Source of the DNA: Duganella phyllosphaerae | GTDB lineage: Bacteria; Pseudomonadota; Gammaproteobacteria; Burkholderiales; Burkholderiaceae_D | Direction of reading: 5' to 3' | DNA length: 64,000 bases | Assembly (NCBI RefSeq): GCF_001758785.1 | Contig: NZ_LROM01000059.1 | Span: forward strand, 35,966 to 99,965 | Shown: positions 47,802-55,802 of the stretch, one piece after another | Position numbering within the stretch: the first letter of the stretch is position 1 | Layout of the letters: each line of letters opens with the position of its first letter | The notes under the pieces: generated by a model | What the model was told of the DNA's origin: nothing | Seen by the model: only the letters and a program-made list of their open reading frames with translations | Databases searched by the model: none | Translations under genes and position numbers: made by a program

Positions 47802-48881
47802 CTATCCCAGCAGGGCCGCAATCGCCGCGCCCGCCTCGGTCGTACTTGCCGCGCCGCCCAGGTCCGGGGTGCGCACCCCATTCGCAATGCTGGCCTCGAT
47901 CGCCGCCAGGATCGCATCATGCGCGGCCCGGTAATTGGCGTCGCCCTTGCCCAAAAAGTCCAGCATCATCGCCCCCGACCAGATCATCGCCACCGGGTTG
48001 GCGATGTTTTGGCCGTAGATGTCGGGCGCGGAGCCATGCACCGGCTCGAACAGCGACGGCCAGGTACGTTCGGGATTGAGGTTGGCCGACGGCGCGATGC
48101 CGATGGTGCCGGTGCACGCCGGCCCCAGGTCCGACAGGATGTCACCGAACAGATTGGATGCCACCACCACGTCGAAGCGCTCCGGCGACAGCACGAAACG
48201 CGCCGCCAGGATGTCGATGTGGTACTGGTCGCAGCGCACGTCCTGGTACTGCCGGCCCATCAACGCGAAACGTTCGTCCCAGTACGGCATGCTGATCGAG
48301 ATGCCGTTCGACTTGGTCGCCGAGGTCAGGTGCTTTTTGGGTCGCGACTGCGCCAGTTCGAACGCGTATTGCAGCACGCGATCGACGCCGGTGCGGGTGA
48401 AGACCGACTCCTGCAACACGAACTCGCGGTCGGTGCCTTCGAACATCTTGCCGCCCACGGACGAATACTCGCCCTCGGTGTTTTCACGCACGATGTAAAA
48501 ATCGATGTCGCCGGGCTGCTTGTTGGCAAGCGGACACGGCACGCCGGGCATCAGGCGCACCGGGCGCAGATTGACGTACTGGTCGAACTGGCGGCGGAAT
48601 TTCAGCAGCGAGCCCCACAGCGATACGTGATCAGGCACCAGCGCCGGCCAGCCTACGGCGCCGAAGAAGATGGCGTCGAAGCCCTTGAGTTGCTCGAACC
48701 AGTCGTCCGGCATCATCTTGCCGTGCTCGGCGTAGTAGTCGCAGCTGGCCCACTCGAAGGTGGTCCATTCGATGCCGATCTCGAAGCGGCGCGCGGCTGC
48801 GTCCACCACGCGTATGCCCTCGGGCATGACTTCCTTGCCGATGCCGTCGCCGGCGATGACTGCGATTTTATGCGTGTGCAT
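47802..48881 (-). CDS. D-malate / tartrate dehydrogenase (DmlA/TtuC type)
   Basis: 359-aa beta-decarboxylating NAD-dependent dehydrogenase of the isocitrate/isopropylmalate family. IAVIAGDGIGKEVMPEG starts near residue 6; NLRPVRLMPG, YIVRENTEGEYSSVGG and FEPVHGSAPDIYGQ are conserved blocks. The sequence matches the tartrate/D-malate branch rather than leucine synthesis. AAGGAGA precedes ATG 48881; the frame is open to 48962 without a better start. A divergent LysR regulator confirms a catabolic role, as in dmlA-dmlR. Confidence 0.89.
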   Translation of the reverse strand: MHTHKIAVIAGDGIGKEVMPEGIRVVDAAARRFEIGIEWTTFEWASCDYYAEHGKMMPDDWFEQLKGFDAIFFGAVGWPALVPDHVSLWGSLLKFRRQFDQYVNLRPVRLMPGVPCPLANKQPGDIDFYIVRENTEGEYSSVGGKMFEGTDREFVLQESVFTRTGVDRVLQYAFELAQSRPKKHLTSATKSNGISISMPYWDERFALMGRQYQDVRCDQYHIDILAARFVLSPERFDVVVASNLFGDILSDLGPACTGTIGIAPSANLNPERTWPSLFEPVHGSAPDIYGQNIANPVAMIWSGAMMLDFLGKGDANYRAAHDAILAAIEASIANGVRTPDLGGAASTTEAGAAIAALLG

Positions 48882-48936
48882 GGCGATCTCCTTGGGTGAT
48901 GATCGAGCATAGCGCGATTCCATTGCGTTTAGAATA

Positions 48937-48949
48937 TGACATTTCGTCA
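48937..48949. promoter_or_regulatory. LysR-type T-N11-A box in the divergent promoter
   Basis: TGAC-ATTTC-GTCA: perfect dyad matching the T-N11-A consensus of LysR regulators, 56 bp from the dehydrogenase start and 19 bp from the regulator start. Probable site for autoregulation and activation of the dehydrogenase gene. Confidence 0.6.
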
Positions 48950-48967
48950 CCGCATGGATCACGGAAC

Positions 48968-49882
48968 GTGAATAATGATATTCAAAACAGCGACCTGCGC
49001 GTGTTTGCCGCCGTGGTGCGCAAGGCCAGCTTTGCCGGTGCGGCTGCCGAGCTGGGCATGTCGCCCGCTTTCGTCAGCAAGCGCATCGCCGTGCTGGAGG
49101 CCGCGCTCGGTGTTCGCTTGTTTCATCGCAGCACGCGCAAGGTGGTGGTCAGCGCCGATGGCGAGCAGGTGTATGCGCGGGCATTGACCATCCTGGACAG
49201 CCTCGACAGCCTGTTTGACGAAGTGGCCGAACGCCAGGGTGTGCCGCGCGGCCAGTTGCGGGTGAGCAGCAGCTTCGGTTTTGGGCGCAACGTGTTGGCA
49301 CCGGCCATTGCGCAACTGGTCGCTGCACACCCGGCGCTGCAAGTGCGCTTCGAGGTGCTCGACCGGCTGGTCGATATCATGGCGGAAGGGTTCGACCTCG
49401 ATATCCGGGTGGGAGAGGACATTGAACCCAACCTGATCGCCCGCAAGCTCATGAGCAACCACCGCATCCTGTGCGCAGCGCCGGCCTACCTGGTCCGGCG
49501 CGGCACGCCGCGCACGGTGGCCGAACTGTCCGGCCACGATTGCCTGCCCATCAAGGAACGCGACCTGCCGTTCGGCGTGTGGCGGCTGCGCCACGGCGCC
49601 GATGGTGACGTGGTGGTGAAAGTGACCGGGCCGCTATCGACCAACCATGGCGAAATCGCGCTGCAATGGGCGGTGGCTGGCGCCGGCATCGTGCTGCGCT
49701 CGTTGTGGGACGCCCAACCGCACCTTGAGCGGGGCACACTTGTGCAGGTGCTACCCGGTTACACCCAGGAAGCCAATGTCTGGGCCGTGTATCCGCAACG
49801 CTTGGCAAGCTCTGCAAAAGTGCGGGTGTGCGTGGACTTCCTCGAACGGTACCTTGCGTGCGACAATCATCGTTTTCCTTAA
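48968..49882 (+). CDS. LysR-family regulator (DmlR-like)
   Basis: 304-aa regulator. The N-terminal helix-turn-helix reads SFAGAAAELGMSPAFVSKRI near residues 20-40, followed by LEAALGVRLFHRSTR. The periplasmic-binding-like effector domain follows, including LVDIMAEGFDLDIRVG. I chose GTG 48968 (MNNDIQNSDLRVFAAVV), which puts the first helix where LysR proteins have it; the frame is open from 48896. Divergent from the malate/tartrate dehydrogenase; likely activates it with D-malate or tartrate as ligand. Confidence 0.88.
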   Translation: MNNDIQNSDLRVFAAVVRKASFAGAAAELGMSPAFVSKRIAVLEAALGVRLFHRSTRKVVVSADGEQVYARALTILDSLDSLFDEVAERQGVPRGQLRVSSSFGFGRNVLAPAIAQLVAAHPALQVRFEVLDRLVDIMAEGFDLDIRVGEDIEPNLIARKLMSNHRILCAAPAYLVRRGTPRTVAELSGHDCLPIKERDLPFGVWRLRHGADGDVVVKVTGPLSTNHGEIALQWAVAGAGIVLRSLWDAQPHLERGTLVQVLPGYTQEANVWAVYPQRLASSAKVRVCVDFLERYLACDNHRFP

Positions 49883-49895
49883 GCAAATCGACGCC

Positions 49896-50330
49896 ATGAA
49901 CGACACCGTCCACCACACGATCCGCTACGGCGACTGGGCCACCATGTCTGCTGAAGCCAAACTGATACGCACCGAAGTATTTGTCGAAGAGCAGGGCGTG
50001 CCTGCCGAACTGGAAATGGACAATATGGATGTGCTGTGCCTGCACGCGGTGGCGTACGACGCCGCCGGTGAACCGATCGGCACCGGCCGCCTGCTGCCCG
50101 ACGGCCACATCGGCCGCATGGCCGTGCGCAAGTCCGGCCGCGGCACCGGCGTGGGCGGCGCCTTGTTGCAAGGCCTGATGGCGCAAGCCCGCGCACGCGG
50201 CGAAAGCCTGGTCGCGCTGAGCGCCCAATCGCACGCCGCCGCCTTCTACCAGCGCCACGGCTTCGCCATCGAAGGCGAAGAGTTCTACGAAGCAGGCATC
50301 CGCCACATCAATATGAACCACAAGTTCTAA
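49896..50330 (+). CDS. GNAT-family N-acetyltransferase
   Basis: 144-aa acetyltransferase. The acetyl-CoA loop is GRMAVRKSGRGTGVGGAL near 75-92 (R/QxxGxG/A as GRGTGVG), and the region LIRTEVFVEEQGVPAELEMD is typical of the ElaA/YjcF type, with FYQRHGFAIEGEEFYEAGI at the C-terminus. Target unknown. ATG 49896 begins 14 nt after the LysR stop; the ribosome binding site (AAGCAAA) is poor, so coupling to the regulator is possible. Its stop lies directly before the REP hairpin. Confidence 0.87.
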   Translation: MNDTVHHTIRYGDWATMSAEAKLIRTEVFVEEQGVPAELEMDNMDVLCLHAVAYDAAGEPIGTGRLLPDGHIGRMAVRKSGRGTGVGGALLQGLMAQARARGESLVALSAQSHAAAFYQRHGFAIEGEEFYEAGIRHINMNHKF

Positions 50331-50331
50331 G

Positions 50332-50414
50332 TTCGGGGTCAGTGCCGACATTCAGACACGAACTGGGCCATACGGCTGTTGGGCTCGTGTCCAGATGTCG
50401 GCACTGACCCCGAA
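50332..50414. repeat. REP-type inverted repeat (GGGGTCAGTGCC)
   Basis: Arms 50332-50361 and 50385-50414 pair over 30 bp with 3 mismatches, the outer 20 bp perfectly (beginning TTCGGGGTCAGTGCC), around a 23-nt loop. It fills the whole space between two stop codons (50330 and 50416). Such GGGGTCAG-type REPs occur in many copies in some Oxalobacteraceae genomes and may be moved by RAYT transposases; none is encoded here. Confidence 0.8.
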
Positions 50415-50415
50415 G

Positions 50416-51159
50416 TTAATGGATGAGTTCTTCCTGCAGGGTGGCGGTGGCGTCGGCGTAGAGTTTGACCACCGTGGAGGTGCGGGTGCCGTAGCCGGGG
50501 CTTTCGATTTTTACTGACGACAGCACGCGTTCAACCTCGAGCGGAACGCCAGTTTCCGGCAGGCGCTGGTCAGGGGCGGGGGTGGTGTCGGACAGCATTT
50601 CGAAGAAGGCGTCGTCCGGCGCGCCCAGGCAGAGCAGGCTGGCAAATTGGGCCTTGGTTTTGAGCACTTTCGGCCACGGGGCGTCGAGCAGCGCATTGGA
50701 GACGCCGTACACGCCCGGTTCGAGCGGCTGGCCGTTGCGCGGGTCGGCGTCACCCCGGTTGGAGTACCAGATCAGGGTGTCACGGTCGCCGATGACCAGA
50801 TTGAAGCCGTTGTATCGATCGGCGCGCTGGCGCAGTGCATCGATGTATTCCTGCGGACTCATGCAGCCGGCCAGGTAGTCGGCCACCAGTTGGCCGCGTG
50901 ACGGGGCGTCGTCGCGGTGTTCGGCCGGCGCGCGGATGTTGGTGATCGCGGCGAACCGTGCGCCGTTGCCGCATTCGTTCGGGTGGGTGATACCCATCCA
51001 GCTGCCGCCCGCTTGCAGGTCGCGGCCGGCAAACACTTGCGGATGCTCGGGCCACGGTGCGGCCGGCGCAGTGGCGCGCTGGTAGAACTCGTCACGATTG
51101 GCGGCAGCCACCAGGGGCACTGTCGGCAATACTTTCCAGGCGAAGACGATCAGGCACAT
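50416..51159 (-). CDS. NRDE (TANGO2-like) protein
   Basis: 247-aa protein of the NRDE/TANGO2 family, proposed to have Ntn-hydrolase fold; the molecular role is uncertain (haem handling has been suggested for animal and bacterial relatives). The N-terminus MCLIVFAWK puts Cys2 at the end of the chain, as expected for an Ntn nucleophile, and ANRDEFYQR gives the family its name; GGSWMGI follows. ATG 51159 overlaps the 3' end of the DUF4936 gene by 10 nt. Last of three overlapping genes. Confidence 0.89.
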   Translation of the reverse strand: MCLIVFAWKVLPTVPLVAAANRDEFYQRATAPAAPWPEHPQVFAGRDLQAGGSWMGITHPNECGNGARFAAITNIRAPAEHRDDAPSRGQLVADYLAGCMSPQEYIDALRQRADRYNGFNLVIGDRDTLIWYSNRGDADPRNGQPLEPGVYGVSNALLDAPWPKVLKTKAQFASLLCLGAPDDAFFEMLSDTTPAPDQRLPETGVPLEVERVLSSVKIESPGYGTRTSTVVKLYADATATLQEELIH

Positions 51160-51437
51160 GGCACGACATCCATGAACGCTTCCACGTGGCGCGCGCCGAC
51201 GATCCACTGCGCCAGGCCGGCGCGCTCTACTGCGTCGGCCAGCGTGGCGGCGAAGTTGCCGGGCGCTGCCGGATAGACTTCCATCCAGGTCTGGATATCA
51301 TCATTCGACTCGGGACGGCGCTTGAGTTCGCCTTTAATGGCGAACTGTGCGGCGAATTGCGCCTGCATGGCGGCAACCGCCGCCTGCAGGGATGCCGCGT
51401 CGGCGTCCCTGACCTTGTAATAAATATAGAGATCCAT
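51150..51437 (-). CDS. DUF4936 family protein
   Basis: 95-aa protein: MDLYIYYKVRDADAASLQ, then LKRRPESNDDIQTWMEVYP, matching the small DUF4936 family of Burkholderiales, which is commonly found beside ygfZ. Ferredoxin-like alpha/beta fold is likely; function unknown. It lies 1 nt after the ygfZ stop and overlaps the NRDE start, so all three are cotranslated. Confidence 0.8.
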   Translation of the reverse strand: MDLYIYYKVRDADAASLQAAVAAMQAQFAAQFAIKGELKRRPESNDDIQTWMEVYPAAPGNFAATLADAVERAGLAQWIVGARHVEAFMDVVPCA

Positions 51438-51438
51438 G

Positions 51439-52461
51439 CTAGAGGTCGAGCGGTTCCAGCACGTACGGCAGCGCGAGGAAGGTCAATGCTGGACCTTCGG
51501 CCGAGCCCAGGCGCACCGACGCCGCTTCGATCGCGGCCAGTTTCATTTCCACCAGCGCATCGACGCCGCCGTTGCCGTTCGGTGCAGCGTTGACGATCAT
51601 GCCGCAAGGCTGGGCCGGATCGGCCGTGGCAAATACCTCGGCGCCAGCAGCGGCAGCCGGGTCGGCGATGCTGACCAGCGTGGTACGACGCTTGAGCTTG
51701 CCAAGATACTGGCTGCGGGCGACGATTTCCTGGCCCGGGTAGCAGCCCTTCTTGAAATTGACCGCGCCCAGCAATTCAAAATTGACCATCTGCGGTACGA
51801 ACTGCTCTTGCGTGGTCTTGTCGATCTGCGGCACGCCCGAGTGGATTTCCGCCAGGCGCCAGGCCTGGGCGCCGCCCACCACCAATTTATCAGCGAGTTC
51901 GGCGGCAATGGTGTCGGCAGTGGCGGCCGACATCAGCCACTGGTAGCGTGCGAAACCGAAAGCATCGGCCACGCGCAACAGCGTTCCCAGTGGATGTTCC
52001 ACCCGGGTGAACGGCTTGGCGGGCAGGGCGTCGAACCAGTTTTGCAGCACGACTTCGGCCTTGTCGCCGCCAAAGCCCAGCACCACTTCCATGCCAGGCA
52101 ATTCGGTGGCGTCGGTGAGCTTGGTCTTGGCGCGCAGCACGAACATCGACAGGCGCTTTTGCACCGGCGCCTGGATCTCGCGCGGCAGTTGCAAAAAGAT
52201 GGTGGTGGCGCTGCGCCACATCAGGAACGAGGCCAGCAGGCGGCCCTTGGGCGAGCAATAGCCGGCCAGGCGCACATCATCGGCGCCCAGGTGCTCAACA
52301 TCGTTGGTCAGTTGGCTATGCAGGAACTTCGCCGACTCTTCGCCATCGAGGGCAATGATGCCCTGGCCGGTGATCGGTGCGACAAAGCCGGCGGCAAGCG
52401 CGGCGGTGGTCAGCGGGCTTGCCGGCGCGGCGGCGGATAACAGTTCGGTCCAGGATGACAT
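51439..52461 (-). CDS. ygfZ: Folate-dependent Fe-S cluster protein YgfZ
   Basis: 340-aa GcvT-like folate-binding protein that helps maintain Fe-S enzymes such as MiaB. The signature KGCYPGQEIVAR near 235-246, with its conserved Cys, is exact. Other blocks: GIIALDGEESAKFLHSQLTN, YCSPKGRLLASF. ATG 52461 is chosen; a TTG three codons upstream is possible. Divergent from mltG across a 179-bp gap. Confidence 0.92.
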   Translation of the reverse strand: MSSWTELLSAAAPASPLTTAALAAGFVAPITGQGIIALDGEESAKFLHSQLTNDVEHLGADDVRLAGYCSPKGRLLASFLMWRSATTIFLQLPREIQAPVQKRLSMFVLRAKTKLTDATELPGMEVVLGFGGDKAEVVLQNWFDALPAKPFTRVEHPLGTLLRVADAFGFARYQWLMSAATADTIAAELADKLVVGGAQAWRLAEIHSGVPQIDKTTQEQFVPQMVNFELLGAVNFKKGCYPGQEIVARSQYLGKLKRRTTLVSIADPAAAAGAEVFATADPAQPCGMIVNAAPNGNGGVDALVEMKLAAIEAASVRLGSAEGPALTFLALPYVLEPLDL

Positions 52462-52640
52462 AATTTCCAATATTTAGCGTCGCATATGACGGTGTAGGTG
52501 ACGATTACGCATTATCATTACGGGCTCATTATAGTGATGTCGCGTCGATCGCGTCGGCAACGGTGCAAAACCGCTCGTAATGCTGGCGCATCGCTGCTGG
52601 AAGTGGCAAGCTGGTCGATTGATTCAAATATGGCGTAGAA

Positions 52641-53630
52641 ATGGCTTTTATTAAAAAAATAATCACACTCTGCATCCTGGTCGCGCTGACGGCTGGCGGT
52701 TACTTTATTTACTGGCAGCAATCGCCTATCCTCACCGGCGATACCGCGCCGATAGACTTCACCATCGTGCCCGGCAGTGGCGCCCACGCTGCCGGCCAGC
52801 AAATCGCCGAAGCGGGCGTGCCGATCCAGCCGCTGCTGTTCAACCTGCTGGCACGCGGTACCGGCAAGAGCAGCCGCATCAAGGCCGGTTCGTACGAACT
52901 CAAACCCGGCACCACGCCCACCCAGCTGATCAACCAGCTGGCGCGCGGCGAGTTCGCGCAGGAGCAGCTGACCATCATCGAAGGCTGGAGCTTTCGCCAG
53001 ATGCGCGCCGCCATCGACGCCCATCCCGGCCTCAAGCACGACACCATCACCCTCAGTGATACCGAACTGATGAAAGCCATCGGCTCCGGGTACGAGCGTC
53101 CGGAAGGCCTGTTCTTCCCCGATACGTATTTGTTCGCAAAGGGTTCGAGCGAACTGCAGATCTATCGCCAGGCCCACGCGATGATGATCAAGCGGCTCGA
53201 CGCGGCCTGGGCCAAGCGCGACGCCGGCCTGCCATATAAAACCCCGTACGAAGCGCTGACTATGGCGTCCATCGTGGAAAAGGAAACCGGGCAAAAGTCC
53301 GAGCGCAACATGATTGCCGCGGTATTCGTCAACCGCCTGCGGCTGGGCATGATGTTGCAGACCGATCCGACCGTGATCTATGGCATGGGCCTGAAATACG
53401 AGGGCAATATCCGCAAGCGCGACCTGGAAACCGACACGCCGTTCAATACCTACACCCGCACCGGCCTGCCGCCGACGCCGATTTCGCTGCCCGGCGTGGA
53501 ATCGCTGGCCGCCGCCATGGCGCCCGCCAAATCTTCCGCCCTGTATTTCGTTGCGCGCGGCAATGGCACCAGTAAATTCTCAGACAACCTGCCCGACCAT
53601 AACCGGGCAGTGAACCAGTATCAACGATAA
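52641..53630 (+). CDS. mltG: Endolytic transglycosylase MltG
   Basis: 329-aa inner-membrane YceG-family enzyme that cuts nascent glycan strands and sets their length. One N-terminal membrane anchor (IITLCILVALTAGGYFIYW) is followed by a periplasmic LysM-like region and the catalytic domain, with the key Glu in MASIVEKETGQ near 216 and MLQTDPTVIYGMG. It lies 6 nt upstream of tmk, the standard proteobacterial order. Confidence 0.94.
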   Translation: MAFIKKIITLCILVALTAGGYFIYWQQSPILTGDTAPIDFTIVPGSGAHAAGQQIAEAGVPIQPLLFNLLARGTGKSSRIKAGSYELKPGTTPTQLINQLARGEFAQEQLTIIEGWSFRQMRAAIDAHPGLKHDTITLSDTELMKAIGSGYERPEGLFFPDTYLFAKGSSELQIYRQAHAMMIKRLDAAWAKRDAGLPYKTPYEALTMASIVEKETGQKSERNMIAAVFVNRLRLGMMLQTDPTVIYGMGLKYEGNIRKRDLETDTPFNTYTRTGLPPTPISLPGVESLAAAMAPAKSSALYFVARGNGTSKFSDNLPDHNRAVNQYQR

Positions 53631-53636
53631 GAAATA

Positions 53637-54257
53637 ATGACCGATCCAAAATTCCTCACCTTCGAAGGCATCGACGGCGCCGGCAAGTCCACACACATCG
53701 CTTTCGTCAGCAAGTACCTGCAAGACCGCGGCATCGACCTGGTCAGTTCGCGCGAACCGGGCGGCACCCAGCTCGGCGAAAAGCTGCGCGAACTGGTGCT
53801 GCACGAAACCATGCACCTGGAAACCGAAGCACTCCTGATGTTTGCCAGCCGCCGCGAGCACATCGCGCAGGTGATCGCGCCCGCTCTTGCACGCGGCGCC
53901 TGGGTGATTTCCGACCGATTTACCGACGCCAGCTTCGCCTACCAGGGCGGCGGCCGTGGCATGGACCTGGCCAAGCTGGATGCGCTGGAACAATGGGTAC
54001 ATCCGCATCTGCAACCGGATTTGACCCTGCTGTTCGACGTCCCGCTGGACGTGGCGCGCGCGCGCCTGGACGCCACCCGCACGCTCGACAAGTTCGAGCA
54101 GGAAAAGACCGATTTTTTCGCCGCCACCCGCAATGAATACCTGCGCCGCGCCGGGCAGTTTCCGCAGCGCTTCCGGCTGATCGATTCCACCCGCACGATT
54201 GCCGAGATCGAGGTGGAACTGGCCAGCATACTCGACCAGTTGCTGGCGTCGCACTAG
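53637..54257 (+). CDS. tmk: Thymidylate kinase
   Basis: 206-aa kinase converting dTMP to d[15 protein letters not shown] is the P-loop (residues 9-20), [11 protein letters not shown] the dTMP-binding motif, [17 protein letters not shown] the DR[YF] block, and [14 protein letters not shown] the lid. Usually holB follows directly; here three other genes separate tmk and holB. Confidence 0.96.
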   Translation: MTDPKFLTFEGIDGAGKSTHIAFVSKYLQDRGIDLVSSREPGGTQLGEKLRELVLHETMHLETEALLMFASRREHIAQVIAPALARGAWVISDRFTDASFAYQGGGRGMDLAKLDALEQWVHPHLQPDLTLLFDVPLDVARARLDATRTLDKFEQEKTDFFAATRNEYLRRAGQFPQRFRLIDSTRTIAEIEVELASILDQLLASH

Positions 54258-54291
54258 CCGCAGCTTGCGCTGACTCAACACGGACCGCACC

Positions 54292-55038
54292 ATGATCTCT
54301 ACCCAGTATGTGTCGCAAGTCCGGTTAAGAGTGGCGGACGTGCCGGGATTCGACCGGTACCCATTCTCACTGCCAGCCGTGCGTCATCTCGACGTACTCG
54401 ACCTGCATCCGAAGGTGACCTTCATCGTCGGCGAGAACGGCTCCGGCAAGTCGACGCTGATGGAGGCGATCGCCGTATCGTTCGGCTTCAATGCCGAGGG
54501 CGGCACCCGCAATTTCGGCTTCGGCACGCGCGCATCGCATTCTGTGCTGCACAAGTACCTGCGGCTGTCGAAGGGGATACGCCAGCCGCGCGACGGCTTT
54601 TTCCTGCGCGCTGAAAGCTTCTTCAACCTGGCCACCGAGATCGAAAAGCTCGATGCGGAGCCTGCGCCGGCGCCACCGATCATCAATTCTTACGGCGGCA
54701 AATCGCTGCACGAGCAGTCGCACGGGGAATCGTTCTTTTCACTGGTGATGCACCGCTTCGGCGGCAAGGGGTTCTACGTTCTCGACGAACCGGAAGCGGC
54801 GCTCTCGCCGCAGCGCCAGTTGTCGCTGCTGACCCGCATTCACGACCTGGTGAAAGACCAGTCGCAATTCGTCATCACCACCCATTCGCCTATCCTGATG
54901 GCCTATCCCGACGCCGTGATCTACCAGTGCACGGACACCGGCATTCACCAGGTAACGTACGAGGAAACCGAGCACTTCCAGGTCATGCATGACTTCGTGG
55001 TCAATCCGAAGCGGATGCTTGATATTTTGCTGGAGTAG
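54292..55038 (+). CDS. Stand-alone AAA/ABC-type ATPase (COG3910-like)
   Basis: 248-aa cytoplasmic ATPase of the SMC/RecF-like predicted ATPase group. Walker A is VGENGSGKST at 46-55, a signature-like LHEQSHGESF near 140, Walker B FYVLDEPEAALSP near 163, and the H-loop VITTHSPILMAYP near 197. It lacks coiled-coil arms and any partner nuclease domain. It lies 34 nt after tmk. Such stand-alone ATPases are often in accessory or defence loci, but the cellular role is unknown. Confidence 0.83.
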   Translation: MISTQYVSQVRLRVADVPGFDRYPFSLPAVRHLDVLDLHPKVTFIVGENGSGKSTLMEAIAVSFGFNAEGGTRNFGFGTRASHSVLHKYLRLSKGIRQPRDGFFLRAESFFNLATEIEKLDAEPAPAPPIINSYGGKSLHEQSHGESFFSLVMHRFGGKGFYVLDEPEAALSPQRQLSLLTRIHDLVKDQSQFVITTHSPILMAYPDAVIYQCTDTGIHQVTYEETEHFQVMHDFVVNPKRMLDILLE

Positions 55039-55137
55039 CGACTGTTAGAAAAGGAATCAGGACCATGGCAATCCCGCCAAAAGGAAGTCGTCGCATAACA
55101 TCTGGAATCATTGCTCTGAATCAGTTGAGAGGTAGTA

Positions 55138-55596
55138 ATGTCGATTCGTAAAGCTCTTGCTTCCGATAATTTCGGGGCCAAGGCTGTAGTGCAGAAATCT
55201 TTAGCTTCTTTCGGTTTGCTCGCGGATTTTGACACCCTGGATGCTGCCATTGGCGCGCTGGGCCTGGTCAATAGCCCTAACGCAATCGAATTAGTGGCGG
55301 AAGTCGATGGCAAACTGGTCGGCTGCCTCGCAATTCAGCGTAAGGAAGGGAATGTCGCCAAGCTGTTCGGCTTCCACGTTGACGCGAGCATGCAGGGACG
55401 GGGTATCGGCCGCGCGCTGCTGGCTGAAGGAATAGCACAGGCCGTTACCCATGATGTTGTTCAACTGGAACTCGAGACGTGGGGCAATATGGGTGCTGCG
55501 GTTCACTTGTACGAGTCCCTGGGATGGATACGCGGCCCCGACCCGCTACCAGAAAGTGGCGCGGACCGGTTTTACAGCCTGGCGCTACCGAGGTAG
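55138..55596 (+). CDS. GNAT-family N-acetyltransferase
   Basis: 152-aa acetyltransferase: GFHVDASMQGRGIGRALLAEG near 80-100 is the acetyl-CoA motif, WGNMGAAVHLYESLGWIRG the C-terminal one. ATG 55138 has GAGAGG 5 nt upstream. Its first third uses many A/T-ending codons (GCT, TCT, GAT, AAT, TTA), unlike its GC-rich neighbours, a sign of transfer. It follows the ATPase by 99 nt. Target unknown. Confidence 0.85.
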   Translation: MSIRKALASDNFGAKAVVQKSLASFGLLADFDTLDAAIGALGLVNSPNAIELVAEVDGKLVGCLAIQRKEGNVAKLFGFHVDASMQGRGIGRALLAEGIAQAVTHDVVQLELETWGNMGAAVHLYESLGWIRGPDPLPESGADRFYSLALPR

Positions 55597-55802
55597 GCAG
55601 AAAACGGCAGCTCAGACGCACCAAGGGATAAATGCGGGAATATGCTGAGAAAAATCTGTAAAAAAATTCGGCCGTTTCCTTGGCAATCAATTTCCCTGGC
55701 TCCTTTCTCTAGCGTCGTTAGCCGAGGCTGAAGCAAAGTCTCTGTTCCGCAGATTCGTCCTGCATCTGCCGTGTCAGCTCCGCACCTGCGCTTTGAAAGA
55801 CA

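Noticed and set aside
55597..55802. Possible small gene in the 206-bp gap after the second GNAT
   Set aside because: No frame over 30 codons with a ribosome binding site; only a weak AAACGGC/GCCGTTT pair 50 nt apart.
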